Of a DNA stretch of 64,000 bases, positions 48,880 through 62,199 are shown piece by piece (the first letter of the stretch is position 1; each line of letters starts with the position of its first letter). Location of the stretch: the NCBI RefSeq assembly GCF_964275005.1, contig NC_092685.1:13935571-13999570 (forward strand). Reading direction: 5' to 3'. The notes beneath the pieces were generated by a model. It was not told where the DNA came from. It saw only the letters and a list, made by a program, of their open reading frames with translations, and made no database searches. The translations under genes and the position numbers were made by a program. The DNA is from Diadema setosum. Taxonomy: Eukaryota; Echinodermata; Echinoidea; Diadematoida; Diadematidae.

Positions 48880-50240
48880 AATGCATTCATTTAATTCATA
48901 AGATCCACTAACTATTTTGACTAGTAATCCCGTCACGACAGTAGCTAGAGTTGTGAACTTCATCCCTCCAGTTGATGGATCACAAATCTTAGCAATTTCA
49001 TCCCACTGCTGATCAATTCGTTGAGATGTGTCACTGTACAAAGGGGATCAACTTGATAGTGAGCAAACTCAATCTCTAGTTGATCCACCTTGTCTTCTTT
49101 CAAAAGACAAGGAAATCTCTCAACAAGTATTTGAGTGATGCAAATTTCTTGTGATGACGCTTATTAATGAAGATCTAGTACATCTGCATGTTCTAGCAGT
49201 TCATCATGAAGTGGCTGTGTCTTCAGAATGTAGTCACATGTTGCTTTTTCATAAAGCTAGGAACTGCACTGTAGAATACACTAATGTCTGTTTGTGACAA
49301 GCTGAGCTGGTCTGTTCCTGCAGTGCTCTGACTTGAAGCTGCCTTGCCTGTCATCAGCTATTCTGGTTTTTTTCTATCCATGAATGTCATTGTAGTTAGG
49401 AGCTCTGATACGACAGCAGCTGGTTACTACAGACATCTTTGCTGGCTTGCTCTGCATTATCTTACTCTTCTTACTCAGCTTCCTTCTAATCTCTCCGTGG
49501 AAAAAGAGCTTCAATGGATCCCACTGCTCCAGAAGTTTTTCAAGACAACATTCCATCGATAACCATTTTTCTAGTAGGCCTTCCACAGTTCTTGAAGATG
49601 CTTCACGCCTCTGATCCAGATGCACTTACTACTCTCTTGCAGATAGTAGTATCTCTGTCTCCTAATAATTCATCTAATGCAATCAGCAAGGCCTTTGCTG
49701 CCTTCTTTGCAGTGTTATAAATCATGTGGCAAGGACAGCTGACTACATAGCAATCAGCATTTTGTTTGTGAATGAAAGATGCAACGCCTTTATGCTAACC
49801 TAGCAGAACTGATGCATTATTGGCACAAATTGCTACACAGTATTCCCAAGGAATATCTTTTTCTTTCACTTCCTTGTCCAAGTGTAGGAAGATGTTTCCC
49901 ACCCCCCCCCAAAAAAAAAAAACAACAACAACAAAACACAAAACACACACACAGAAATTCCTGGAGCATGATGTAGGTGACCGTAAGGATGGGAGTTGGA
50001 GTCGGATTCCGTGAGCCTTCTGGTGAAATCGGGAGGGTTGGCATCTCCGGCATTTATGCAGAGGAAGTTTGCATAAACCATGGACTACTTCTCAACTACC
50101 TCTGTGAATTCTTGCCACAATTTCTCGAAGACTTTTATCTTGATCGACTTGCTGCCAGCTACATGTGTAATCATTGTGATGTTCACACTATCTCCATCAG
50201 TTCTAAATTAATTCTTCACATAAGAAGCAAACTGCTGTTT
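48880..50240 (-). pseudogene. Decayed hAT-type transposase pseudogene
   Basis: Minus-strand pieces, in order, resemble the hAT-like transposases common in animal genomes. About 49880-49640 reads DIPWEYCVAICANNASVL, a stop, HKGVASFIHKQNADCYVV, then SCPCHMIYNTAKKAAKAL. A frameshift leads to 49605-49440, EKWLSMECCLEKLLEQWDPL. Further pieces at 49120-49010 and 49025-48880 (QRIDQQWDEIAKICDP, then KFTTLATVVTGLL) match the region before the C-terminal dimerisation domain. An N-proximal piece (SVNITMITHVAGSKSIKI) lies at 50198-50090. At least three in-frame stops and two frameshifts are present, so it is not functional. I found no terminal repeats for the parent element. Confidence 0.75.
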
Positions 50241-50289
50241 AATACATAATGCAGAAATTAGAAAACTGTGTTATGTGATGATTTGCAGT

Positions 50290-52553
50290 TTGTTATGTGC
50301 AGAATATATCGTGCGAGTGTCCAGTGATTCTTTTTTTTCTCCATAGCAACTAGATTATTATTGGGGGAAAAAAAAACTTTGTGGAGCAAAGTACTGTACT
50401 TTAGTACTGTTTTTAAAGCAGTTCTTCTAGAATTTAGTAAATGCACATGTACTGACCTCAGAATATCTAAATGACATTCATTATTTGGAGTGCGCAATAA
50501 GCCATCACTGTTACTTGGGGAAAACAGTTTCCATATGAGCTAATTTATTTTTGTTACCTACTATTGCCTTGAGGTAAAGGTATAAGATGTGTTTGTAATG
50601 GTTTGCCATGAGGTAAAGCTATGAGATGCATTTTGTAACAGTGCATAGTGGTCAGACTAAGTGCTGTTTTGGTATAACCACAAATCCTGTGGTAAGTTGA
50701 TAGGTATTGTTGCTTCTGTAACTTCCATTGAAAGACAAAACAGATGAATTTCCCATCATTTCATGGGGTTTTCCATGAAAGTGGAAACACCACTTCAATA
50801 CAAAGGTTTGATGAAGACATTAAGAAAGGTTGTTGGCATAGCTGATCATAAGATTGAGCCTGTAATTGCATTGATTTATTTACAAGACATGTGCCTTTCT
50901 GTTTATTCTGGAGGTCGTATAGTCCTACAATCTCATACATGTGTTCATGAACAACTCGAGCTAGTTGATTATGCAGCTCTGTGTGAGCAGTTGTAATGTG
51001 TGTTTCATGTCAACATTATCCAAAGTCAACAAATTTTCCTGTGTCCAATGTATGTCAACTCGTGAAAGGTTTAATGTATCTTCACTGATCTTCCATTGTT
51101 GGTCTATTTAGGGTAAAACCTACAAGTAATTTACGGCAGAGTCAGAGCATAGGAGCTTGTGATCACGTGGTGTGAAGTTATTGCACATAATGTGAGATGT
51201 GATGTTTATCATACTCAGCCAAACATGAATTAGTATTGATTGTGGGGAAATTCTCAACTTTTACACCATGACTACCTTACAGGAAAGGAACCGAATTCCA
51301 CTTTTCAATGTCATTGGTGTAATGGATTTTTGTAATATCATATTCAGTTGCACTATAATTGTGATAGATCACAGAAATATTGTGAAAAATGTTTTACCAA
51401 CATTCATGACTTCAGATAATAATTGTACATGTTGCAAGTCTGTTTCTGTGGACAGTACGTACGTGTAGTATAAAATGTACATAGGTAATGTGAGCTCACA
51501 TTCCACAAAGTGATTTGAGACATGTTGACGAACAATATGAAGTCTCATCATATATTGAAAAATAAATTTACAAAAATGTGCAGTAATCTTGTTGATTTTG
51601 TCCTTGGTGCTGGAAGTTGTGTCATTTTGGCATACTTATGTAGGAAATGCCACATCCCCATGCAGTACACATCTATTTTCAAAGCAAACGCAGTACACCA
51701 CTCACAAATACTATGCAAAACACTGACATTGAAAGTCGCAAGCTTGATATCATGAGACTGACAAGAATCTTTGCTTCAACATTTCTAATTGCTTTGCAAA
51801 ATGAACACAGATAATTACACCAACACTTGACTCAAGAGAACGCCTATCTCCATCCAGCACACGGCTTTGTAAAAATGAGGTCAGGGTAACTCTTATCGTA
51901 CCACGTGAGATCAGCGCTGACTGGGAGACTGAAATTTCTTCAATAATTTCGCCATCATGCCTTCTAATATATGTGCTGCAAGTTCCTATGAAACCACAAC
52001 AATCTTTACCAAGTCTCACAAGCTTACACTTTCATTGAAGCTATGCTTGATGATACCTCAGAGCAGAGTTTCATTATGCTTGGTGCCACATGAAAACTTT
52101 GGGAACATGTGATGTACATCAGGACATCTCTGATTTGATCAGACAGGCTTCTCCCATCCTGCATCCCTGAACAACAGTTACAGCTAGAAATATAAAATGC
52201 ATCTCAGATATATCCATCTTTGATTGGATCATAAGTGGAGCTCCTTGCGAAATTTCTCATCCATGATGTGCCCAAATTCAAAGAGATGGAATTTCAGTCT
52301 GGAATACACAACACTTTCGGCACCCTCTGGGGTGGAGGCACTCAAACTCACACTCCCGAGGACAGAACGAAAATCCCTGTATCGTGGAAAACATATTGAT
52401 GCTGTTCATTCCTCCTTCTTGCACACACGTCTCGATAATTCTTTCAGCATGTAGGACTTAGCTGTGGTAATCAGCACTCGAAGAATATAAAGGGTTTTAA
52501 GTAGTCCAAACAAGAGGATTATTTGTCACAGACAGTCCTGGGTGATGCAGACA
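50290..52553. other. Convergent intergenic DNA and COQ6 3' flank, no gene recognised
   Basis: Minus-strand open stretches at 52020-51750 (89 codons) and about 51000-50761 (80 codons) could be further remains of the neighbouring hAT element or chance. I do not recognise either translation. 52553-52200 directly follows the COQ6 stop codon and should include its 3'UTR; no AATAAA is evident on the minus strand within 800 bases. Confidence 0.35.
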
Positions 52554-55500
52554 CTACGTTGCCGCGGAAGTAATGATGCGATCCTTGAGAGGTCCCAGTG
52601 CATTGGTGGCCTGCAGGCCGAGGCTGCGGACTAGTACTGCGGCAGGATTGTTGGTGGAGTAGAGTCTCTTCAGTGCATCAATGGTCCCCATGACGGGCAC
52701 CACATGGCGCTGGCGCTGGGATTCGTAGTCCATCAGGTGAGTAGTCGACCCTGGATATCATTCACAAAAAGCCGATCATAAAATTCCTGTGTTATTTTCA
52801 ACCAAATTATTCATATAATGTCCTATCCAGCCATCTTCTCAGATGGAAAATGAACAAACAAACAAATAAACAAACAGACATATGGACTGTATGAGTTTGA
52901 TGGAGGGACAAGCTGTCTTAAAGACCATTGTATAACGTATAGATAAAGTGTTCTCTAACCACATCAACAGTTGTATTATATTTGTGACATTTTATTCAGA
53001 CAGTTTCTTTATCTATATTCATCAACTATCCTTATGAACTTATTTTGCAACCATTGTATAATATTTTGAACGGAAACTTCAGACGGTTGAATGGGAGAGA
53101 GTCCACGTGCCGCATGTGGCCTGGTCAATTTGAAGGAATAGGTACTCTAAAAAAGAGTAGCAAATAGCATGCAAAATTTCAAAACATTTCACTACTGCTA
53201 AGTATATCATAATTGCTTAAGCCTTACCATAGTGCTGGTAGCTAAATCTCATTCGAGGCATATTACCTGGATTTAATTCTTAGTGGTTGATACATGTAAC
53301 ACTGTTCCCATACACTTTGATTATATGGACAATGAAATGACAGCTTACTTTACACATCTATGCCAAACATACACATATATACCGAAGTGTGAATACATGT
53401 AGTATCTGTGACCTATAATTGTTGTTATTGTTGTTAAAATCACAAATATTTCACTAATAATGATAATCACTAAACTGACACTCGTCTGGTCAGACCTTAC
53501 TTGCACATTTTAGAATGTTGCCTCTCATGAGACTATGACAGAAGAGACAAGGTTTTCTCATACCAGCTGACAGTTTAATGAAATTAAGGCTTTACATGTT
53601 GATCAGAATGCTGTGATGCTATCATTTGTCTCAAGAACAATATTCACAATAAGCAAGTAACTTCAAAACAGATTGACTGCTGGGATATGTTGGAGAAAAA
53701 CTTTGTGGGAGATGCTCACCTAAATCCTTCCCCTGTGCAGCAGCCTCGGACAAGACTTGCGCAAGGGTGACCACGTCCCCAAAGCCAAGGTTAATACCCT
53801 GACCGGCCAAGGGGTGCACCCGATGTGCTGCATCACTGAAAAAAGAAGAAAAAATAGGATGGGGAAAGGGATTATTTCTTTTCATTCTGTTATGACAGTG
53901 TGGCAGTTAATTCCATGTTAAACATCTTTGAGGTTTCTATGTTATTTCATGTTTGAGGTTTGGTTAATGCTTTCTTCATTTTTGTTTGTTTGTTTGTTTT
54001 CTGGAAGGGAAGGTAAAAAGATCATTTGATCACTTAAGGTCAAAATGATCAATCATGTAGCAGACTGTAATGTGAAACAATATTATCTTGTAAACCTTTA
54101 ATACTACAGGACTTGCAAGCTTACAGCTAGGGGAAACACTTGAATACTCAGGAGTTCTAATGACATCTATGAGAGAGTTTACAAAGCATTTTCCATGCCT
54201 TGTCACCAAACTGAGAGCCAGTTGGGTCCAATGCACGCAGCTCATGCAATTACATGTACCAATTCACTGAAATTCCCAAATCTTGTAGGCTTTCATTTGC
54301 TATATCCCTATAAGATGTACCCTATCTCACCATCTTGAACACTGGTTTACTTCTGAACTGCTTTGGCTCTTATCTAAGTCCAGTGCACTTACTTTTGCTT
54401 CTGCCTTCGGCCACAGCATAATACAGGTAGGACTATAAGCTCTAACAGCTCTAAACACCACCTTAATGGCTAAATAAGAATACTGTATATGCCATATATA
54501 TATGGCTAGTCTATTTTTTTTTTTTAAGAATGAAGACTTCCCAACAATTTCACCAGTGGTTGAATTTGTGATAGTGGAGTACAATAATAAACAGAGAAAT
54601 GTATGCGTGCATGTCACATTCATGTCGGGACCGAAGTTAATGTTTTCATGCGTTGTTAAATTTGCAAAGAGGACTTGACTTGCGAAAATCAAAAGCTCAT
54701 GAAATATATGGCATATACGGTATATAGAAACAAATATATAGAGGCAGCCTACCCAATGAGAGCAACTCTGCTGTCCACATATTGAGGGGCGTGGCAGAGC
54801 CCCAGAGGGAAGGAGGCTCTGCTACTGGGATCCACGCCAGAGATGCTGGGAGGCAGCTGGCGGATGGATGAGCCCTCTGGCTTGACGGCCGACAGGAATC
54901 CTCCAAAGAGCTGGGTGGCAGCATCCACCGTTGGGTGGTGGTGACTGTCATCCCACTGTGATGGAGAAGGTGATAACACAGAAGAGATAATATCAGTTGA
55001 CATCAGTTCAGTTTGATTTCATTTCTACTTTTTTTTTCCAACAGAAATCATACATGAAAATGATGTGTGTACATTGTATCTGACAACAACATAGAAAAAG
55101 ATATTAAACAGTGTAAGATGAAAATTACCCCCTCCAAAAAAACAAAAACAAAAACAAAAACTGAATACTCACAATGAATGGTGAAAATTGATGAAAAAGA
55201 AAAAAGAAACATAACATTGGAATACTCATTAATGTGAAACATTTTGCACTAGGTATACTCTCATCATAATCAAGAAATTATAATAAAAAAATACAGTCCG
55301 ACCTCTCTTATCCAGCCTCCCTTTATCCGACTCTCTCTTTTATCTGGATGCAATCCTGCCATGATTTTTTTTTTTTTCAATCTAATAATTATGTGGAAAA
55401 GAGGGATTTTCAAACTCAAACAAAATTCTTACACAAACTCACATGAATTACATATTATTCCCAACATAATAAACATAAATTCACATCCAAACATGATGCT

Positions 55501-58500
55501 TCCGGCGACACTTTGTGAAGTTATAATAAAAAAGAAGGTGGATGAAACAGTGCAAAATTGTTATTAAAAGCTTGAGCACTTACGAAGGCATTATTGACTG
55601 CTTCCACAAAATCTTGTTCCTCCATGTTGATGAGGTCTTTGGAGTGGTCGGGACTTGTGGACCAGACGAGAGAACTCATGTCATCACTCAGCTGCATGGA
55701 GTAAAAACAAAACAAATAATCTGATGAAATACCAACACATTTAGGATAGAAATGCATAGGGAGGAACAATTACTCAATGACCGATATAACTTCGTCATAT
55801 ACATAAACATGCAAATGCACATTACTCAGAACCCTCTAACATGGTCCTGTCCACCTTTTTGATCTTTAATTGCCATGTTATGGACTCAAGAACACAAAAT
55901 GATAAAAAAAACTGCATACAATAATTGTACCTTACATCATGCTGAGTGTTCACAAAGTTGACAGCCTCTCTTCATAATAAATCATTAACCTATTTCTATT
56001 TCAAGGTATCTTTATACACGTACATCCGATAATCCATGGTCGCATGTACTGAACACAGTCAGTAATTGAGAACATTACTGGTTCACGTGTGTCTTCATTA
56101 AAGGAATGCATTCCTGATATGATATGTGCTTCCAGACAAGTGCACATGTCCCCATCCATTCATCCCACTCACGTTGTAACTTATCAAGCAAAATTCAATT
56201 TATCAGGTACATTGACCACAGACAATTAAGGTCACTAAAACACCATGAGACGAATAAATGAGGGTTTAGTGTTATGGTACCTACACAACCAAATGTTCAA
56301 GAGATCATCAAAACATTTGCTATCATAGATTATATCCAACTTACGTCATATCATTTGAATACACCAAGACACAGAATTAATAGATTTTAGCAGCTAGTGA
56401 ACAAAGAAACATATTGGTATTAGTGTCTTCATGGCAGAATAATTGAATTCTATGTGGTTCTTCAACAGAGATCAATATACAAATGTAAACGCTTGTATTC
56501 ATTAGCAACATTTGTTTCACACCATATAGACAATGCATGGCTATAGCTTGCCTCAACAAATGCACGTAAACAGGGTTCACATTCAAGCTGGTAAAAAGTT
56601 TCATTTCAAATTTTGCAACCAAATTTTTGCTGGCTTTCAACCATTTTCTCAAACTCACCGGAAGAAGTGCTATCGGCCCTGATGGTAGAAAACGTTGCCA
56701 AGCAACAATGTTTTCTGTTGGCTACAAGTAAACAAAAATAGTCAGAGGTAAGAAAGGAGAACATGAGAGTATGATTGCATGACTACCTCAACCACTCGTA
56801 AGAGCAATAGAATACAGTACAACAATCACACTAGCTTGTCTTTCCTCCTCAATAGTTTGAATATTACTTATCATCATAATGTCCACACTTCTTACTTATT
56901 TTCTGTTCACAAGATATAATCTGTCATGAATAAGGCACATGGTCTAAGAAGCCAACATAGGTTGAACACGGTCATGATTCAAGATATAAAACTGATACCA
57001 TACGAGATATTCTATGTAATTTGTGTCATTATTTCAGTCAAATGCCATGGCATTTTACCATGCTTTGAATATTTGCATCAGCAAAGCAAAGATAATGACA
57101 TCTTAAAGGTCCTGTTTACCTTTGAGAACAGTGATTTAAAAAATTTTCAAGATATGACATTTAATGTATATGTGTAGGTCTGTTGTACCACAAAAATTCC
57201 TATCATATAAAATTTTCGTGATAAAGCCTAGAATATAAAGAGATATATGTATTTTTCTCATCTAACTGTAACTGTAAACGGTTTAGTCTGGAAACATTTT
57301 TTATTATAACTACTGTTAACATTTTGTATATTTAACAATACTTACAGGGATGGTACAGTATTGGTGGAGATGAGAATTGGGCTTTTAACTTTTTGCGAGA
57401 TACCAAGAAAACACTTATGATATAGTACAGAGCATACCATTTTAAGAGGAATTCATAGTTTATTTGATGAAAATCGGGTTTGGAATGACTGAAACATCCA
57501 AAAACAAAGTAAAACAAAGCAATTGTAATAAAGTGTGGGTCCCACACTTTATTAGAATCACTCTTTTTTTGGATATCTCAGCCATTTCAAAACCTATTTT
57601 CATCAAATAAACACTGAATTCCTCATAGAATTACATGCTCTTTCATATTTCAAAAGAGATTTCTCATTATCTCACGAAAAAATGTAAGAAACGTAAAATT
57701 AGGTCTCAACCAAAACTATACGCTCCCTTTAACATCGATTTTACTGATTCAAATTTTTACAGTGGTTGTTTCTATCCCTAACTCACATTTTAGAACTATT
57801 TTAAAGCACTAATGGTGGGTTTTTGTTTCATCTACAAATGGGGTAAATTATGCCTTTAATGCATTTCAAAAGGGACCAAAAGACTACGCCACACTCAAGA
57901 AAAATTTCACAAGGCCCCAGAATAAATCAAGGTGCTGGTTTTGATGAAGACATGTGTATGTTTCTTTCTTGTTTTGAGCCTTGGTGGGGAAGGGGGCGGA
58001 GGGCACTGGAGGGTGAACGGGAGGGGATGTGTCTACCTCTGCCAAGTTTAGAGTGGCGACCACAGCCCACTGGTCATAGTTCCAAGCCAGCTGCTTCAGG
58101 CCAGACATCCTCCTCACCGATGACCTGGCCCCGTCAGCTCCCACTATCAGCCGGGTCTTGATGACGCTCTCCTCGCCTTCCAGGTGCACCTGGGCCCAGC
58201 TCTCCTCCTCGAATTGCCCCTGAGGAGGGATCTGGATCGAGCTCAGTCTACAGAGATAAGCAATCAGTCAAGTGTTTCCATCTTCATAGGCACAACAGTC
58301 ACTTGTATTTTTTTTAAGTGATCAAAACAATTATGGGACCACTGTAGTACCAGGCCCATGCTGGCATATTGCCAATGGTAGGTCATTCTAGGAGAATAGT
58401 GTTAACATTTGTGACCCGCGACAACGGTTTCAGGCAAAAGTCGCAAGAGCAAATTCCCTCCTAGGCGGGGCACAAAGATTTTTACCATAATTTTTGTCGA

Positions 58501-61500
58501 TTTGAGTTTTTTGCAGAAATCGAATCTTTGATATGTTTTCTACATCTACACTAAATTTCATAGCATAAGACTACGTCTTTCCTATCGAAAATGGAATTTT
58601 AAGCACCCTATGTTGAATCGCACTCGTCAGTTTCGATCTTCTTTCGAACGCCGCGCCAATATCCCCAGCGTTGCTACGGCGCAGGGTCTCGCATGCGATT
58701 GGCTGGTGCGTCGCACACATTTACATAATTCGGCTTTCGGAGACACCAGTTGCAGCGTTTTGGGAATGCTTTGTCCACGCGTTCATGATTACAATGTACA
58801 TGCTCCATTGTTCTTGCTATAGTGGTTTATACGCTCGCTCTGTAGTGCGTGCTCTTCGTTTGGCTTTCTATCCAAACTATTCTACCGCAATGTTCGACAA
58901 CGGAAGTGAAACAAAAAATCATGTAGCACGACATAATCGTGTAAAAAGAAAAAAAAAAGTCTACTTGTACATGTAGTAAAAATTATGACAGCAGACTGAC
59001 TCAAGGGAAGGATGATGAGAGGAAAGGAGAGGTCACATGTAACCTGTTATATTGAAATACTACACATCAAGATCGCACCAAACTAACGAGTCGTACGTGT
59101 TTGTGTGTTTGTTTTGATATCATCAACACCACCGATCAAGGCAACATATGCACGGCTTGTAAAAACAAATAAAAAAGGAAGCGTGACCCTTGCCAGCTCT
59201 GGCATTTTTCTGCCTTCAAAAGGGTCGCCAATGATAAAGTCAAATCAACAACAATGAAAACGCGATATGTAAATGTGTGGATTCGCCACCCGCTCCTGTT
59301 ACATGCACAAGATCATGGCGTGTGGATGCCATTGCGTAATGCGTGCACCATACACATGTACACCATACGTGCAATTATCGTATCCGCCATCTTGAAAGAC
59401 GTACTGGTAAAACAAACCCGAGCGAACCGCATTGTTTTTCGGCTCCATACGCTGAGCTCCGAGGAAGGGTGCCCGGGAAATTTGACTCTCTCAGTGAGCC
59501 AATCAGAAGGCGATGTGGTTGCTAGAGGCGGAGCTTCACATCGATTGGCACCATCGTACGGATGGGTGATTCTCACCTCGCATCGCCGCTCGGACATTGT
59601 CTTTGAGTAAGAGGTGAATCTTCAAAGCCCGTTTTCTCGCAATTTTGTCTGGCTAACAACTTAAAAAGTGCATTTTATTTCGCTTTCTATGCCCACTTAT
59701 GGTGCCGAAGAATACAAGTGTTTTATATCAATGCAAAGCTTAGGAAATGGGCAATGTGATTCAGTGAAAAAATGAATTTTCAAAATGCCCGACTTTTGCC
59801 TGAAACCGTTGTCGCGGGTCACATTTGCAGGGCTACCCAGGGTAAATTAGTCCATAGTACATGTATCATCATATCGTTACAATACCAATTTGCTGCTGCA
59901 ACAATCAGATGCAGTGATTGGATGGGCTCATTTTGTCCATCTGGATTTTGCGGATGGCCCGTGCAAAATAATCAAACAGAAACAAATGACAAATTAAGTA
60001 TTTTTGCTGTCATAACATTAGTTTTGAACCCTGCTATGAACTCACTCTGATGGAAGTGAAGGAGCAAGTAAATACCCTGTTGTGCACAATGCATTAAATC
60101 ATAGCACCAGTTAAAATCATTTACAGTAGTAAAAGTACCATGGAAAACCTTCCACATCAAATATTGTGTGCTACTGTCCTGTATAGAGAATAGTTTCGCC
60201 AAATGCCCTAACAACGTAGATCTGTTAAGGTCACCATTTTTGACAAATCCACAACTAGGATTATTTTTAGCAAGTGCTAACAGTGAGCATGTTCATGCTG
60301 ATAATTCTGGACATATAAAAAAAAAATATTCCTACAGCCACAGGGATGGATTACCTCACATTCAGTCAAAATGATGATAATAAAACTTTCTTATATGACT
60401 ACAGTAAATGAGTACCTCTTTTCATACTGCACTTCAACATTGCTCTTCACTCCATCCAGCTGACTCAAGAGGGCAGCATTCGTGACATCGTTCTCCACAA
60501 TGTAGGCCATATCTTCTGACAGGTCAGGGGACTGGTTGAAGGCGATGAGTGCATCTGAGCAGGCATCCCAGACCTGCATGCGGCGGAATGGTTTCACTCT
60601 CACTTTCACCATGTGCTGCCATGCTCCTATGTCTAACAGAAAGAAAGTTTAATACTGGTAACTGTTCAACAGCATTCAAGACAAGAAAAAAGATGATACA
60701 GTGAACTAACAAAGCAAATGCACTGGGGAAAAATCAAACAACACTTTCATGTACGATTCCTACATTCCCTTTTCATGAATGTCATTTTTTATGCCTCCGC
60801 CAACGAAGTGGCCGGAGGCATTATGTTTTCGGGTCGTCCGTCCGTCCGTACGTCCGTCCGTCCCGTTTTGTTTTTGGCGATATCTCAAGAACCGTGTGGC
60901 GGTTTTGCATCAAACTTGGTGTGAGGGTATATCCTTGGGGGATAATACTTTGTGTGGATTTTAGGGTCACAGGGTCAAAGGTCAAAGGTCACAGGTTATT
61001 TTGTGAAGAAAAAAAATTGAAATTTCATGTTTTTCTCCATATCTCGCAAATGGTTCAAGGTATCTTCATGGAACTTAGTATATATGCTTGTACCGATGGG
61101 CAGTGATTATCTAGGGAAGTTGGGGGTCATGGGTCAAAGGTCAGGGGTCAAAGGTCAAGGTCAACTCCTCAAAATATAACTACTTTCCTTTATATATATG
61201 CAATGCCTGAAGGATTTTTTTAAAACTTGATGTATGCATGTATAACCCAATATATATTCTGTGGGAAGTTTCTTGCCAAAAGGTCAAAGGTCAAGTGAAA
61301 GTGCTAAATTGCACTTTTTCCTCCATATTTCAAAAATAACTCAAGGTATTGTCATGAAACTTACATATTTATGCATGTTCTACGTAACAGTGATTCTCTT
61401 TGGAACTGTGGGGTCAAAGGTCAAAGGCCAGGTTTCGATAATACTATTTTACCATTTGATACTGAAATTATACTTTTTCTCAATACCTTGAAAATTACTG

Positions 61501-62165
61501 AATGCATAAACTTGTAAAGGGTCAAAAGTCAAGTGAAAATCATCAGTTCCCCCAAATACAATGTACCTGCACTCTGAAATTTTAATCATTCATCCAATTG
61601 AACCTAGTTCTAGGAAAGTGAACATTCAGCACATTTGTGGCAAACCTGTCATTTTAATATTTTGCCAATTGTGTGAAACTGTCATCACACATTGTCAAGA
61701 CATTGTACTATAGACCTATTAGAAGAACCATGTATTATGGCGGAGGCATACACCAGTCGCTGTAGCGACATTTCTAGTTTTAATCATTTGTTTAAAGCAT
61801 ATGGTACCAATCATCCTCCTGATAATACACCTCTTTGGATTTGTCAGTGAAACAAAGCAAGGAAGACTTTATCTGAATATATCAAGTATTAAAGGGGAAA
61901 AAAAAGAGAAGAAAAGTACTTGGATGGAATACAGAAGTTGAAAATGGTGCTGGGATATGCATAATACAAGTGCTGTATGTATTCTTCATAAGATGTGATA
62001 TGGGATGGCCCTTGTCAAAGAACCATTCACAATAATTTCTGAAATATTATCTGGCATGTTTGGCTATATCACAGCACCTGAATGTAAGACACTTGGTTTG
62101 ATGGAAAAGTTAATGCTCCATCATAAACAACATTATGAAAGTACCTGTTTTGTCCATTTAAAAAA

Positions 62166-62199
<34 letters not shown>

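Noticed and set aside
49344..49720. Plus-strand open frames between TARBP1 and COQ6
   Set aside because: They are the antisense of the minus-strand hAT transposase remains, whose translation carries the recognisable motifs.
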